A stretch of 25,772 nucleotides of DNA from a virus. The stretch lies in the IMG/VR virus record IMGVR_UViG_3300042455_001217, positions 1 through 25,772 of that record, one strand, 5' to 3'. Below the pieces are notes generated by a model, which saw only the letters and a program-made list of their open reading frames with translations, made no database searches and was not told the DNA's origin. Of this stretch, positions 7,684-13,950 are shown in pieces; positions within the stretch are counted from its first letter, which is position 1; every line of letters starts with the position of its first letter. A program made the position numbers and the translations under genes.

Positions 7684-8886
7684 ATGAAAGGCAATCTTTT
7701 TGAAGCCAATTGGAACCTCACTAAACAAGCCCTTTGCGAAGGCCTAACTGGTAACCGCAAAAAGGTTATGGATGTGGTTCTAGAGAACACCAAGAGAGAC
7801 CTCAGCAGCCGTGCTGGAGTACTGCTCGAAAATGCAACCCCTGGTGCAACCAGCAGCGGCAACGTGGCAACCCTCAACAAGGTTATCCTGCCCGTTATTC
7901 GCCGTGTGATGCCCACTGTTATCGCTAACGAAATCATTGGCGTGCAGCCCATGACTGGCCCAGTGGGTCAGATCCACACTCTGCGTGTGCGTTATGCCGA
8001 CAACTTTGGTGCCCCTGCTCCTGGTGTTGTGGCTGGTTCAGAAGCCCTGAGCCCATTTGATATTGCTCGCTTCTATGCAGGCAATGGCAACACTGCCAAC
8101 CCCCGTGGTGCTGACACTCAGGTTCTTGAAGGCACTGCCGGCAAGAGACTGAACATCCAGATCCTCAAAGAAACTGTGGAAGCCAAAAGCCGCAAGCTCA
8201 GCGCCCGCTGGACCTTTGAAGCTGCTCAGGATGCTCAAGCTCAGCAAGGCATTGACATTGAAGCCGAAATCATGGCTGCTCTAGCTCAGGAAATCACAGC
8301 TGAAATCGATCAAGAAGTCCTCAACAGCCTGCGCACACTGGCTGGTATCACCCTAACCTACGACCAAGGTGCTGTCAGCGGCACTGCCACATTCGTGGGT
8401 GATGAACACGCTGCTCTAGCAGTGCTGATCAACCGTGGTGCCAACTTGATTGCTGCCCGCACACGTCGTGGTGCTGGTAACTGGGTAGTTGTGAGCCCCA
8501 CCGCTCTCACCGTCCTGCAAAGCGCAACCACTTCAGCTTTTGCTCGCACAACTGAAGGAACCTTTGAAGCCCCCACCAACACCAAGTTCGTTGGCGTGCT
8601 CAACAACTCAGTTCGCGTTTACGTTGATCAGTATGCTGCTGACAACACACCTGTGTTGGTTGGTTACAAGGGCCCTGGCGAAATCGACGCTGCTGCGTAT
8701 TACTGCCCATATGTGCCATTGACAAGCAGTGGTGTGATCATTGATCCCAACACCTTTGAACCAGTGGTTAGCTTCATGACACGATATGGTTACTTGGAGC
8801 TGAGCAACACTTCAAGCTCTCTGGGAAATGCAGCCGATTACCTTGCTGGTATAGCAATTAATACGGCTAATTTGAAGTTCCTATAG
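7684..8886 (+). CDS. 23: Major capsid protein gp23
   Basis: A 400-residue HK97-fold major capsid protein that builds the hexamers of the head. The T4-family motif MTGPVGQIHTLRVRY is clear, as are an LPVIRRVMPTVIANEIIG segment before it and the C-terminal VSFMTRYGY. The protein is short: T4 gp23 has 521 residues and many marine relatives about 450-470. The missing length lies between the core motifs, so the surface insertion domain is probably reduced. The N-terminal propeptide probably ends at LLE49-N50, which fits the (I/L)xE cleavage rule of gp21. LFE7 and LCE19 are other possible sites. A good ribosome binding site (AAGGAG) lies 14 nt after the gp22 stop. A strong hairpin terminator follows. 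Confidence 0.93.
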   Translation: MKGNLFEANWNLTKQALCEGLTGNRKKVMDVVLENTKRDLSSRAGVLLENATPGATSSGNVATLNKVILPVIRRVMPTVIANEIIGVQPMTGPVGQIHTLRVRYADNFGAPAPGVVAGSEALSPFDIARFYAGNGNTANPRGADTQVLEGTAGKRLNIQILKETVEAKSRKLSARWTFEAAQDAQAQQGIDIEAEIMAALAQEITAEIDQEVLNSLRTLAGITLTYDQGAVSGTATFVGDEHAALAVLINRGANLIAARTRRGAGNWVVVSPTALTVLQSATTSAFARTTEGTFEAPTNTKFVGVLNNSVRVYVDQYAADNTPVLVGYKGPGEIDAAAYYCPYVPLTSSGVIIDPNTFEPVVSFMTRYGYLELSNTSSSLGNAADYLAGIAINTANLKFL

Positions 8887-8930
8887 GATATAATTGTTGG
8901 ATTGTCAATATCCAAGAATTACTTCATAAA

Positions 8931-8958
8931 GAAAAGCCTGGAGAAATCCAGGCTTTTC
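8931..8958. terminator. Bidirectional terminator between gp23 and endonuclease gene
   Basis: An 11-bp perfect stem, GAAAAGCCTGG (8931-8941) with CCAGGCTTTTC (8948-8958), has the loop AGAAAT. The A-run and T-run ends let it terminate gp23 on the + strand and the convergent endonuclease gene on the - strand. Confidence 0.88.
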
Positions 8959-8962
8959 CCAT

Positions 8963-9817
8963 TTAAAATTCAGTAAATCCTTGGTCCTCTAGTATTTGGT
9001 ACCAATCGGCTGGTAAGTGTTGTCCCACAGGCATTCTATAAACCAAATATCCAGCATCTCTGGCCATCCTATCCTTATGGCGGTCTCGTTCTATAGTATG
9101 CAGGAGTTTTGATATTTTGTCATCGTCTGATGCATCTGTACGGATATACATACCCAACCTTCTATGGTATGGGCCGTCTATTTCAATAAGGATATTACTA
9201 CCAATTTTGAAGTCAAAAACTCTATTACCAATATGCACACTTTTGGAGAATGTTATATTGCGTGCAACCAGCTCTTTTTCAAATTCAAGTTCAGGCACAG
9301 TATTGAACAATTTTCTACCTAGTTTGTCAGGATTCTCAATCATAAATTTGATTCTACCTGCGCTATAATTCTCACGCTGTTTAGGTGTAGCCTTGCTGCC
9401 GCGACGAGCCTCCCACATCTGCTCAATCTTTTGTTGAACCAATTCTGGAGGACGATTAAGGGCAACCTCACTCATGCGAGCCTTGAACTCATCACTTCTC
9501 TTGTATCCTTTTTGTGGAGATCCACCATTCTCTTGGAGAAATTTACTGTAGCTGATTCTCCATTTATCAATCTCTTGAGCAGTGCGTTTCTTGCCCTTGT
9601 GTTTAGCACCTATCTTGGCTTTGGCTTGGGGGCTATGCTTCTTGCCGGTTCGGCTAGCAGACATTCGAGCTCGAGTTTCGACACTAACTGGCTTTTCTTC
9701 ACGAGTTTGATGTCCAGGAAATTGTTCTCGATATTGTTCGGCAGTGATATTGTGATTTTTGAGATGTTTGCCGCTCAAGGCACCAAACATTCGTTTACAG
9801 ATTTGACATTCAATCAT
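8963..9817 (-). CDS. EDxHD-type homing endonuclease with zinc finger
   Basis: A 284-residue probable free-standing homing endonuclease inserted directly after the capsid gene. The N-terminus is a C2H2-type zinc finger, C4-x2-C7-x10-H18-x3-H22 (CQICKRMFGALSGKHLKNH). Residues ~50-160 hold several NUMOD3-like DNA-binding units (SRTGKKHSPQAKAKIGAKHK, YKRSDEFKARMSEVA). The C-terminal domain has the layout of the Vsr-like EDxHD nucleases: E176/E178 in PELEFE, D202 in FDFKI, the strand IEIDGPYHR with D214 and H218, and D245/D249 downstream, then GYLVYRMP. The likely target is a neighbouring gene such as gp23 of related phages. It has its own TATAAATA promoter and shares a terminator with gp23. The family assignment is from motifs, and the DNA target is not visible. 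Confidence 0.8.
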   Translation of the reverse strand: MIECQICKRMFGALSGKHLKNHNITAEQYREQFPGHQTREEKPVSVETRARMSASRTGKKHSPQAKAKIGAKHKGKKRTAQEIDKWRISYSKFLQENGGSPQKGYKRSDEFKARMSEVALNRPPELVQQKIEQMWEARRGSKATPKQRENYSAGRIKFMIENPDKLGRKLFNTVPELEFEKELVARNITFSKSVHIGNRVFDFKIGSNILIEIDGPYHRRLGMYIRTDASDDDKISKLLHTIERDRHKDRMARDAGYLVYRMPVGQHLPADWYQILEDQGFTEF

Positions 9818-9844
9818 TGGGCATATCTCTATTAAAGTTTGTAG

Positions 9845-9852
9845 TATTTATA
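9845..9852 (-). promoter_or_regulatory. Late promoter TATAAATA for the EDxHD gene
   Basis: This is the exact T4 late consensus TATAAATA on the minus strand, 27 nt upstream of the ATG at 9817. Confidence 0.7.
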
Positions 9853-9891
9853 GCGATATGTCAAATCCAGTATCAAATAAGACTACGACAA

Positions 9892-9915
9892 AACCCCAGG
9901 AGAAATCCTGGGGTT
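9892..9915 (-). terminator. Terminator of the Hef-like endonuclease gene
   Basis: A 9-bp perfect stem, AACCCCAGG (9892-9900) with CCTGGGGTT (9907-9915), has the loop AGAAAT on the + strand. Read on the minus strand it is followed by TTTTG. The loop and the inner GG-AGAAAT-CC are identical to those of the hairpin at 8931-8958. Confidence 0.8.
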
Positions 9916-9922
9916 CACTCAT

Positions 9923-11614
9923 CTATAGAATGATCTTCCATTTAATCTTACCGCAATCCCAAATACGATCATAGCCTAAAGATTGTAAGATCTGCCATTC
10001 GGTTTGATTAGTATTAATGGTTGGGTAAGACTCCAATAACTTTTGTTTACCAAGGGCTAATTTGTGATATCTCATGCTGTAGTCCTTAACATAAGATTGC
10101 ATAGGGGGCACATCACCATCATGCACAAACCCCAGTTGTTTATACAGGTTACCTTCACTAAATCTATTATCACTGAAACTCACAATGTGTGTGACCAGAT
10201 TATTTTGAATGAACCTCTTGAGTAGCCTGCTGGCTGCGCCCACCACATGACCATGTGTGGCGAATCTGTTTAGTTCATATGATGTGCCTTCTGTGTTTCT
10301 GAATGTCATGACAGCACATAATTCATTGTTGTGATATAATCCACCAGCCCAGCTTACACGCTGTGGTGCACCTATTATGTGATGATCCTTTAAATAATCT
10401 CTAGCTGTATCATGTGATATTTGATTAAACACACACTTGCGAGCATACACACTCTGTGACTGTTTGTGCAACAGCACCTTGATGTATTGTTTGACCAGAT
10501 CTTTGCGATTTAACCATTCATCACTAAACAACGTGATCAAACGCACATGTTTATCTTGAGCAGCCTTAAACTTTCGATAATGATAATTCCAGGTCTTATG
10601 ACCACTCAGTTCACTATGCCAATATAGACCACAGTATTCAAAGGCCAAGTTTAACTCTGGGAGCAGAATATCAATCTCATAAGGATTAATTAATCTTCTG
10701 TCACCACTTATGATGTGACCTGTATAAATGGACTTGATATAATCTAATAATTCCATTTCCTCATTACTTTTGTAGATGATCTCTGTGGGGTTGCAAACTC
10801 TGCAAATGGGTGGGCTTGCATAGTCGAACCTCTTCTCAAATTGAGTGGCACACTTAATGCACTCAAACGCCATGCTGGGCCTAGTTTGAACACCTATATA
10901 TTCTGATTCAGGTATCAAGACCTTGACCCCAAAGTTCTCTATAATCATGGTGCAGAACCTGGGATAATTTTGGCGTGCTAGGTGATGTGGCTCATAGTTC
11001 TCTTTACGAGTTTTAACTGACTGGGCTGCAATAACAGGATTACTCATGGCATTAACAGACCCATATTTGTGCATGTTGGTCTGTTGTGCTTTGTGTTTCA
11101 CAGACTCCACTTGCATGGGATTTTTGACACCATATTTGTGCATATTGGTCTGTTGAATCTGATCCACAATCAGCCTAACCTTTTGGGCATCTGCATATAC
11201 CTCCTCATGTGCTTTGCGTGCATGATATGTTTGCCCTGTGTTTGTGACACCGTACTTTTCCAGATTGGTTTGTGCTCTTTTTTGATTGGTTACCTGTTGT
11301 TCTGAATCACTCACAGTTTTTTTGGTGGCACTCACACTTGCACTCACACTTTGTCTGGCGCAATCACATTCCCAAGCTCTTCCGCAGAAGCCGAATCCTT
11401 CCTGCATGCTCTTCCATAATTTGGGTTGACTACTCACATCACAAATAGGATTATCTTTGTGCAGAATGCATCTGACTCTTTGAGTGAGATTGAGATGTGG
11501 CCATAGATCAGTCTCTTTCATGATCCAGGCCTGTAGCTTGACATCACGCTTGATGGCGTGTCCCAAATGTTTGGCAGATGTTTTTTCAACCAATATTTTT
11601 AATTGTGATTCCAT
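9923..11614 (-). CDS. Hef-like homing endonuclease (PD-(D/E)XK/EDxHD type)
   Basis: A 563-residue endonuclease of the phage family that carries EIDILLPE...FEYCGLYWHSE, here at residues 313-335. Its acidic/His layout (E285/E286, D315, E326, H333, then a downstream Asp in SDEW) fits a PD-(D/E)XK- or EDxHD-related nuclease. Before it are three repeats of the type NxxKYGxxN (residues 117-125, 157-165, 180-188; for example NMHKYGVKNPMQ), common in phage homing endonucleases, and a zinc ribbon with C252-x2-C255 and C271-x2-C274. The C-terminal part (SYELNRFATHG, then GYDRIWDCGKIKW) is also typical of this family. A second C-terminus of this type occurs as a remnant at 11775-11879. It has its own late promoter and terminator, so it forms an independent cassette. 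The target is unknown. Confidence 0.82.
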   Translation of the reverse strand: MESQLKILVEKTSAKHLGHAIKRDVKLQAWIMKETDLWPHLNLTQRVRCILHKDNPICDVSSQPKLWKSMQEGFGFCGRAWECDCARQSVSASVSATKKTVSDSEQQVTNQKRAQTNLEKYGVTNTGQTYHARKAHEEVYADAQKVRLIVDQIQQTNMHKYGVKNPMQVESVKHKAQQTNMHKYGSVNAMSNPVIAAQSVKTRKENYEPHHLARQNYPRFCTMIIENFGVKVLIPESEYIGVQTRPSMAFECIKCATQFEKRFDYASPPICRVCNPTEIIYKSNEEMELLDYIKSIYTGHIISGDRRLINPYEIDILLPELNLAFEYCGLYWHSELSGHKTWNYHYRKFKAAQDKHVRLITLFSDEWLNRKDLVKQYIKVLLHKQSQSVYARKCVFNQISHDTARDYLKDHHIIGAPQRVSWAGGLYHNNELCAVMTFRNTEGTSYELNRFATHGHVVGAASRLLKRFIQNNLVTHIVSFSDNRFSEGNLYKQLGFVHDGDVPPMQSYVKDYSMRYHKLALGKQKLLESYPTINTNQTEWQILQSLGYDRIWDCGKIKWKIIL

Positions 11615-11641
11615 AGATACAATAACCTTTGAGCTTATGGT

Positions 11642-11649
11642 TATTTATA
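11642..11649 (-). promoter_or_regulatory. Late promoter TATAAATA for the Hef-like gene
   Basis: An exact TATAAATA on the minus strand, 27 nt before the ATG at 11614. AAAGG lies in the leader as a possible ribosome binding site. Confidence 0.7.
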
Positions 11650-11669
11650 CCAGAAAGGTGAGAGTTAAA

Positions 11670-11717
11670 TCAAGATATGTAGAAACCAACTTTGGTGTCA
11701 TGTTCATTTAGTTGCAT
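11670..11717 (-). pseudogene. 5' stub of a duplicated copy of the 71-aa gene
   Basis: Fifteen codons starting at the ATG at 11717 read MQLNEHDTKVGFYIS and then TGA. They closely match the start of the intact gene at 12999 ([15 protein letters not shown]), at both DNA and protein level. The similarity stops at about codon 15. The promoter of the Hef-like gene begins about 20 nt further on. This looks like the 5' end of a second copy whose remainder was replaced by the endonuclease cassette. A functional 15-residue peptide is possible but less likely. Confidence 0.65.
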
Positions 11718-11732
11718 AAATATTGTTATAGT

Positions 11733-11786
11733 GAACTACCACGGAGCAAGCTCTCGCGGGCTTCCGCGTGAAGGCTAAAAAAGTTC
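11733..11786. other. Compact multi-hairpin element, IS200/IS605-end-like
   Basis: A short segment with dense pairing: GAACT (11733-11737) with AGTTC (11782-11786) as an outer stem, GAGC-AA-GCTC (11744-11753), and CGCGG-GCTT-CCGCG (11755-11768). The order GAACTACC, imperfect GC-rich hairpin, GGCTTCC resembles the sub-terminal ends of IS200/IS605-type elements. That resemblance is from memory. It could equally be a small RNA structure. No transposase or TnpB gene is present nearby. Confidence 0.4.
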
Positions 11787-11879
11787 TCCTTGTCTCAGGA
11801 CTATGTTAACTCTCATACAGAGTGGCAGATTATGCAAGATTTAGGTTATGATTTTTGTGAAATAACTGATCGAAAATAA
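11775..11879 (+). pseudogene. C-terminal remnant of a second Hef-like endonuclease
   Basis: The + strand frame ending at the TAA at 11877-11879 contains [18 protein letters not shown]. This corresponds to the end of the intact Hef-like protein (NQTEWQILQSLGYDRIWDCG). The residues before it (LKKFSLSQDYVN) align loosely with LGKQKLLESYPTIN. No start or nuclease core precedes it, so only the last ~30 codons of a former gene on the opposite strand survive. It overlaps the 3' end of the convergent decarboxylase gene by 34 nt. Confidence 0.65.
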
Positions 11880-12787
11880 TCTATGGTGGCTTGTAAGCCA
11901 TCATGCAAGTTGACTGTGGGCTGCCAATCAAGTATTTCTCCAGCCTTGGTGATATTGGGTTGACGCCTTCTGGGGTCATCCTTGGGCAATGGTAAACTGA
12001 CAATTTCACTGTTGCTGCCAGTAAGATGTTTGATGGTGTGTGCCAATTCCTTGACTGTGATTTCATGTGGATTGCCCACATTGATGGGGCCCAGATCAGT
12101 GTCTTGATTCATGAGACTCATGAGGGCCCTCACAGTATCATCAACAAAACAAAAGCTTCTGGTTTGGCTTCCATCTCCATAAATGCTGATGGGTTCTCCC
12201 CTCAAAGCTTGCACAATAAAGTTGCTCACCACTCGTCCATCGTTCTCGTGCATTCTGGGACCATAGGTATTGAATATTCTAGCCACCCTGATATCCACAT
12301 TGTATTGTCTGTGATAATCAAAAAACAGTGTCTCAGCACATCGTTTGCCTTCATCATAACAGCTTCTCAAACCAATGGGATTGACATTGCCCCAATAGTT
12401 TTCGGTTTGAGGATGTTGCTCAGGATCTCCATAAACTTCGCTTGTGCTGGCTTGAAGTATTTTGCAATTCAATTGCTGTGCCAAATCCAGCATGTTCATG
12501 GCCCCTTGCACACATGTCTTGATAGTTCGCACAGGATATTTTTGATAATGCACGGGACTTGCAGGGCAGGCTAGATTGTAGATCTGATCACATTCTATGT
12601 GTATAGGATCAACAATATCATGACGGATAATCTCAAATCTGGGATTATTCAACAATAGGGCAAGATTTTGTTTGTTGCCTGTATAAAAATTGTCAATACA
12701 CAACACTTCGTGACCTTGAGATATCAGCTTTTCGCTCAGCCAACTGCCTATGAATCCAGCGCCGCCAGTGATGACTATTCTACTCAT
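11846..12787 (-). CDS. uxs: UDP-glucuronate decarboxylase (UDP-xylose synthase)
   Basis: A 313-residue extended short-chain dehydrogenase/reductase that should convert UDP-glucuronate to UDP-xylose and CO2 with bound NAD. The N-terminal Rossmann motif is GGAGFIG at residues 8-14. The active site has the STSEVYGDP segment (114-122) and the RSCYDEGKR segment with Y144 and K148, which is the signature that separates UXS from related epimerases and dehydratases. [10 protein letters not shown] and GDGSQTRSF are also family-typical. The full length agrees with bacterial single-domain UXS. Its ATG overlaps the stop of the 71-aa gene (ATGA), which suggests translational coupling. Product use is unknown: glycosylation of virion, DNA base or host surface are options. 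The last codons run into the endonuclease remnant at 11775-11879. Confidence 0.9.
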   Translation of the reverse strand: MSRIVITGGAGFIGSWLSEKLISQGHEVLCIDNFYTGNKQNLALLLNNPRFEIIRHDIVDPIHIECDQIYNLACPASPVHYQKYPVRTIKTCVQGAMNMLDLAQQLNCKILQASTSEVYGDPEQHPQTENYWGNVNPIGLRSCYDEGKRCAETLFFDYHRQYNVDIRVARIFNTYGPRMHENDGRVVSNFIVQALRGEPISIYGDGSQTRSFCFVDDTVRALMSLMNQDTDLGPINVGNPHEITVKELAHTIKHLTGSNSEIVSLPLPKDDPRRRQPNITKAGEILDWQPTVNLHDGLQATIDYFRSVISQKS

Positions 12788-12999
12788 TGATTATCTGGCT
12801 GATTGATGTCAATGAAAAATACTCTGCGTTCTGGGGTTCTGGCTATTCTAGATAGTATCACACAATCTTCCAACAGATCGATTTGTTGCTCTAAGCTTGC
12901 AGCCAGTTCCATATCTCCATCGGCTCTTGCTCTTGCTAATTTGCCTTTGAAGTAGCATATATCAAAATCAACTTTGTCGTCATGGTCATTGAGTTGCAT
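12784..12999 (-). CDS. Small helical protein, coupled to uxs
   Basis: A 71-residue protein of unknown function. The centre ([20 protein letters not shown], then [12 protein letters not shown]) is a charged amphipathic helix or short coiled coil. The ends are polar. AAGGAA lies 7 nt before the ATG and the stop overlaps the uxs start by the ATGA arrangement. A truncated second copy of its 5' end is found at 11670-11717. The real coding status is supported by this duplication and by the tight gene packing. Confidence 0.7.
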   Translation of the reverse strand: MQLNDHDDKVDFDICYFKGKLARARADGDMELAASLEQQIDLLEDCVILSRIARTPERRVFFIDINQPDNQ

Positions 13000-13001
13000 A
13001 A

Positions 13002-13127
13002 TTATTCCTTGGAATATCTGGTTGTAAACGTAATAGGTGTATTGGCCAGTGTCTCTGAACTGGTGGTTGCAGTCACATCAGTGGAGTCCCATGTCAAGAT
13101 GGTTTGTGTGCATTGTATTTCAATCAT
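13002..13127 (-). CDS. Possible 41-aa protein
   Basis: A small open frame, beginning MIEIQCTQTILTWDS and ending TFTTRYSKE, rich in Thr/Ser and alternating hydrophobic residues as in a beta-strand protein. It fills the gap between the CCA-adding enzyme gene and the 71-aa gene. Its last codons supply the AAGGAA ribosome binding site of the next gene. No clear ribosome binding site precedes its own ATG, and in-frame GTG and TTG codons just upstream are alternatives. I do not recognise it. Confidence 0.4.
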   Translation of the reverse strand: MIEIQCTQTILTWDSTDVTATTSSETLANTPITFTTRYSKE

Positions 13128-13175
13128 CACACAGATTATACCTGATGATCCAATCCTACACAAATTATCTCAAAA

Positions 13176-13940
13176 CTATTCCTCTTCGCAAACAACAAAC
13201 GGCAAATACTGATCCACGCCCAATTTACACATGAGATCCAACACCAACTGTCTGTGGGGACTTTTTTGTATACTGATGAGATTCATCTGCACTCTTTCGT
13301 CATCTTTTGCATCAGCAAGGCGATGCACATTCTTGGCAATGAACTGCAAATCTTCTTTCTTCACATGTGGATGAGCAAACATGCTCACAGCTTTGAAATA
13401 ACGCATGATTCCATTAGGGTCCAGCATCATGGCGTCTTGACTTCCAGGACACATACGGATTATCTGATGTTTGAGATCATACAAGCCAGTTTGGTAATCA
13501 TACACTTTGCCATCAGGATCCATGCTCATGCTGTTGATGGTTATGTCTCTCATTTGGCTGTCTGTTCGCCAATTGTGCGTGCTGCTCACACCCAATCGCT
13601 CACCATGTCTGCGTATTCTATATCCCAGGCTGCTCACATCCACCTTGGTTTCTTGTTTGCCATGTCCAAACACAGCTTTGACAGTGCCATGAATGATTCC
13701 ACCGTAATCTACTGGTATATCATGGCTATCAAATATATAGATTAGAGCAGCAGGATCTGCATCAGCCACCAGATCAATGTCTCTGGGATGTTTGCCCAAC
13801 AACATGTCCCTCACAGCACCACCCACAATCCTCACGGGAATGTGAAATTTTTGCAGCAATTGGATCACTTGTTTGCTGGCAGCATCCAAATTCCTATCCA
13901 CCAATTGTGGACTTATGTGGGTAGTATGAACGTGTGGCAT
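13176..13940 (-). CDS. cca: tRNA CCA-adding enzyme (tRNA nucleotidyltransferase)
   Basis: A 254-residue class II nucleotidyltransferase that should add or repair the CCA end of tRNAs. The polymerase-beta-like head has RIVGGAVRDMLLG (motif GGxVRD at residues 40-45), followed by the metal-binding DID at 54-56 in PRDIDLVAD. The second conserved block RDITINSMSMD is present, as is the DPNGIMRYFKAVSMFA segment of the neck. Bacterial enzymes have about 400 residues. The phage form lacks most of the C-terminal body and tail, as other phage versions do. It would make sense with phage tRNA genes elsewhere, but none is visible here. It sits 7 nt after gp15 and has its own TAAATA box. Confidence 0.88.
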   Translation of the reverse strand: MPHVHTTHISPQLVDRNLDAASKQVIQLLQKFHIPVRIVGGAVRDMLLGKHPRDIDLVADADPAALIYIFDSHDIPVDYGGIIHGTVKAVFGHGKQETKVDVSSLGYRIRRHGERLGVSSTHNWRTDSQMRDITINSMSMDPDGKVYDYQTGLYDLKHQIIRMCPGSQDAMMLDPNGIMRYFKAVSMFAHPHVKKEDLQFIAKNVHRLADAKDDERVQMNLISIQKSPHRQLVLDLMCKLGVDQYLPFVVCEEE

Positions 13941-13944
13941 GTGC

Positions 13945-13950
13945 TATTTA
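13945..13950 (-). promoter_or_regulatory. Late promoter GTAAATA for the CCA enzyme
   Basis: TAAATA followed by GCAC and the ATG at 13940: 4 nt between box and start codon, as at 506 and 15849. It overlaps the gp15 stop-codon region (TAA at 13948-13950 is part of the box). Confidence 0.4.

Noticed and set aside
11718-11800. tRNA gene in the structured GC-rich patch
   Set aside because: There is no T-loop motif, no cloverleaf and no acceptor-stem pairing of suitable length.
12982-13212. 76-codon + frame with a hydrophobic start
   Set aside because: It overlaps the 5' end of the 71-aa gene and runs against the minus-strand operon, and has no ribosome binding site.
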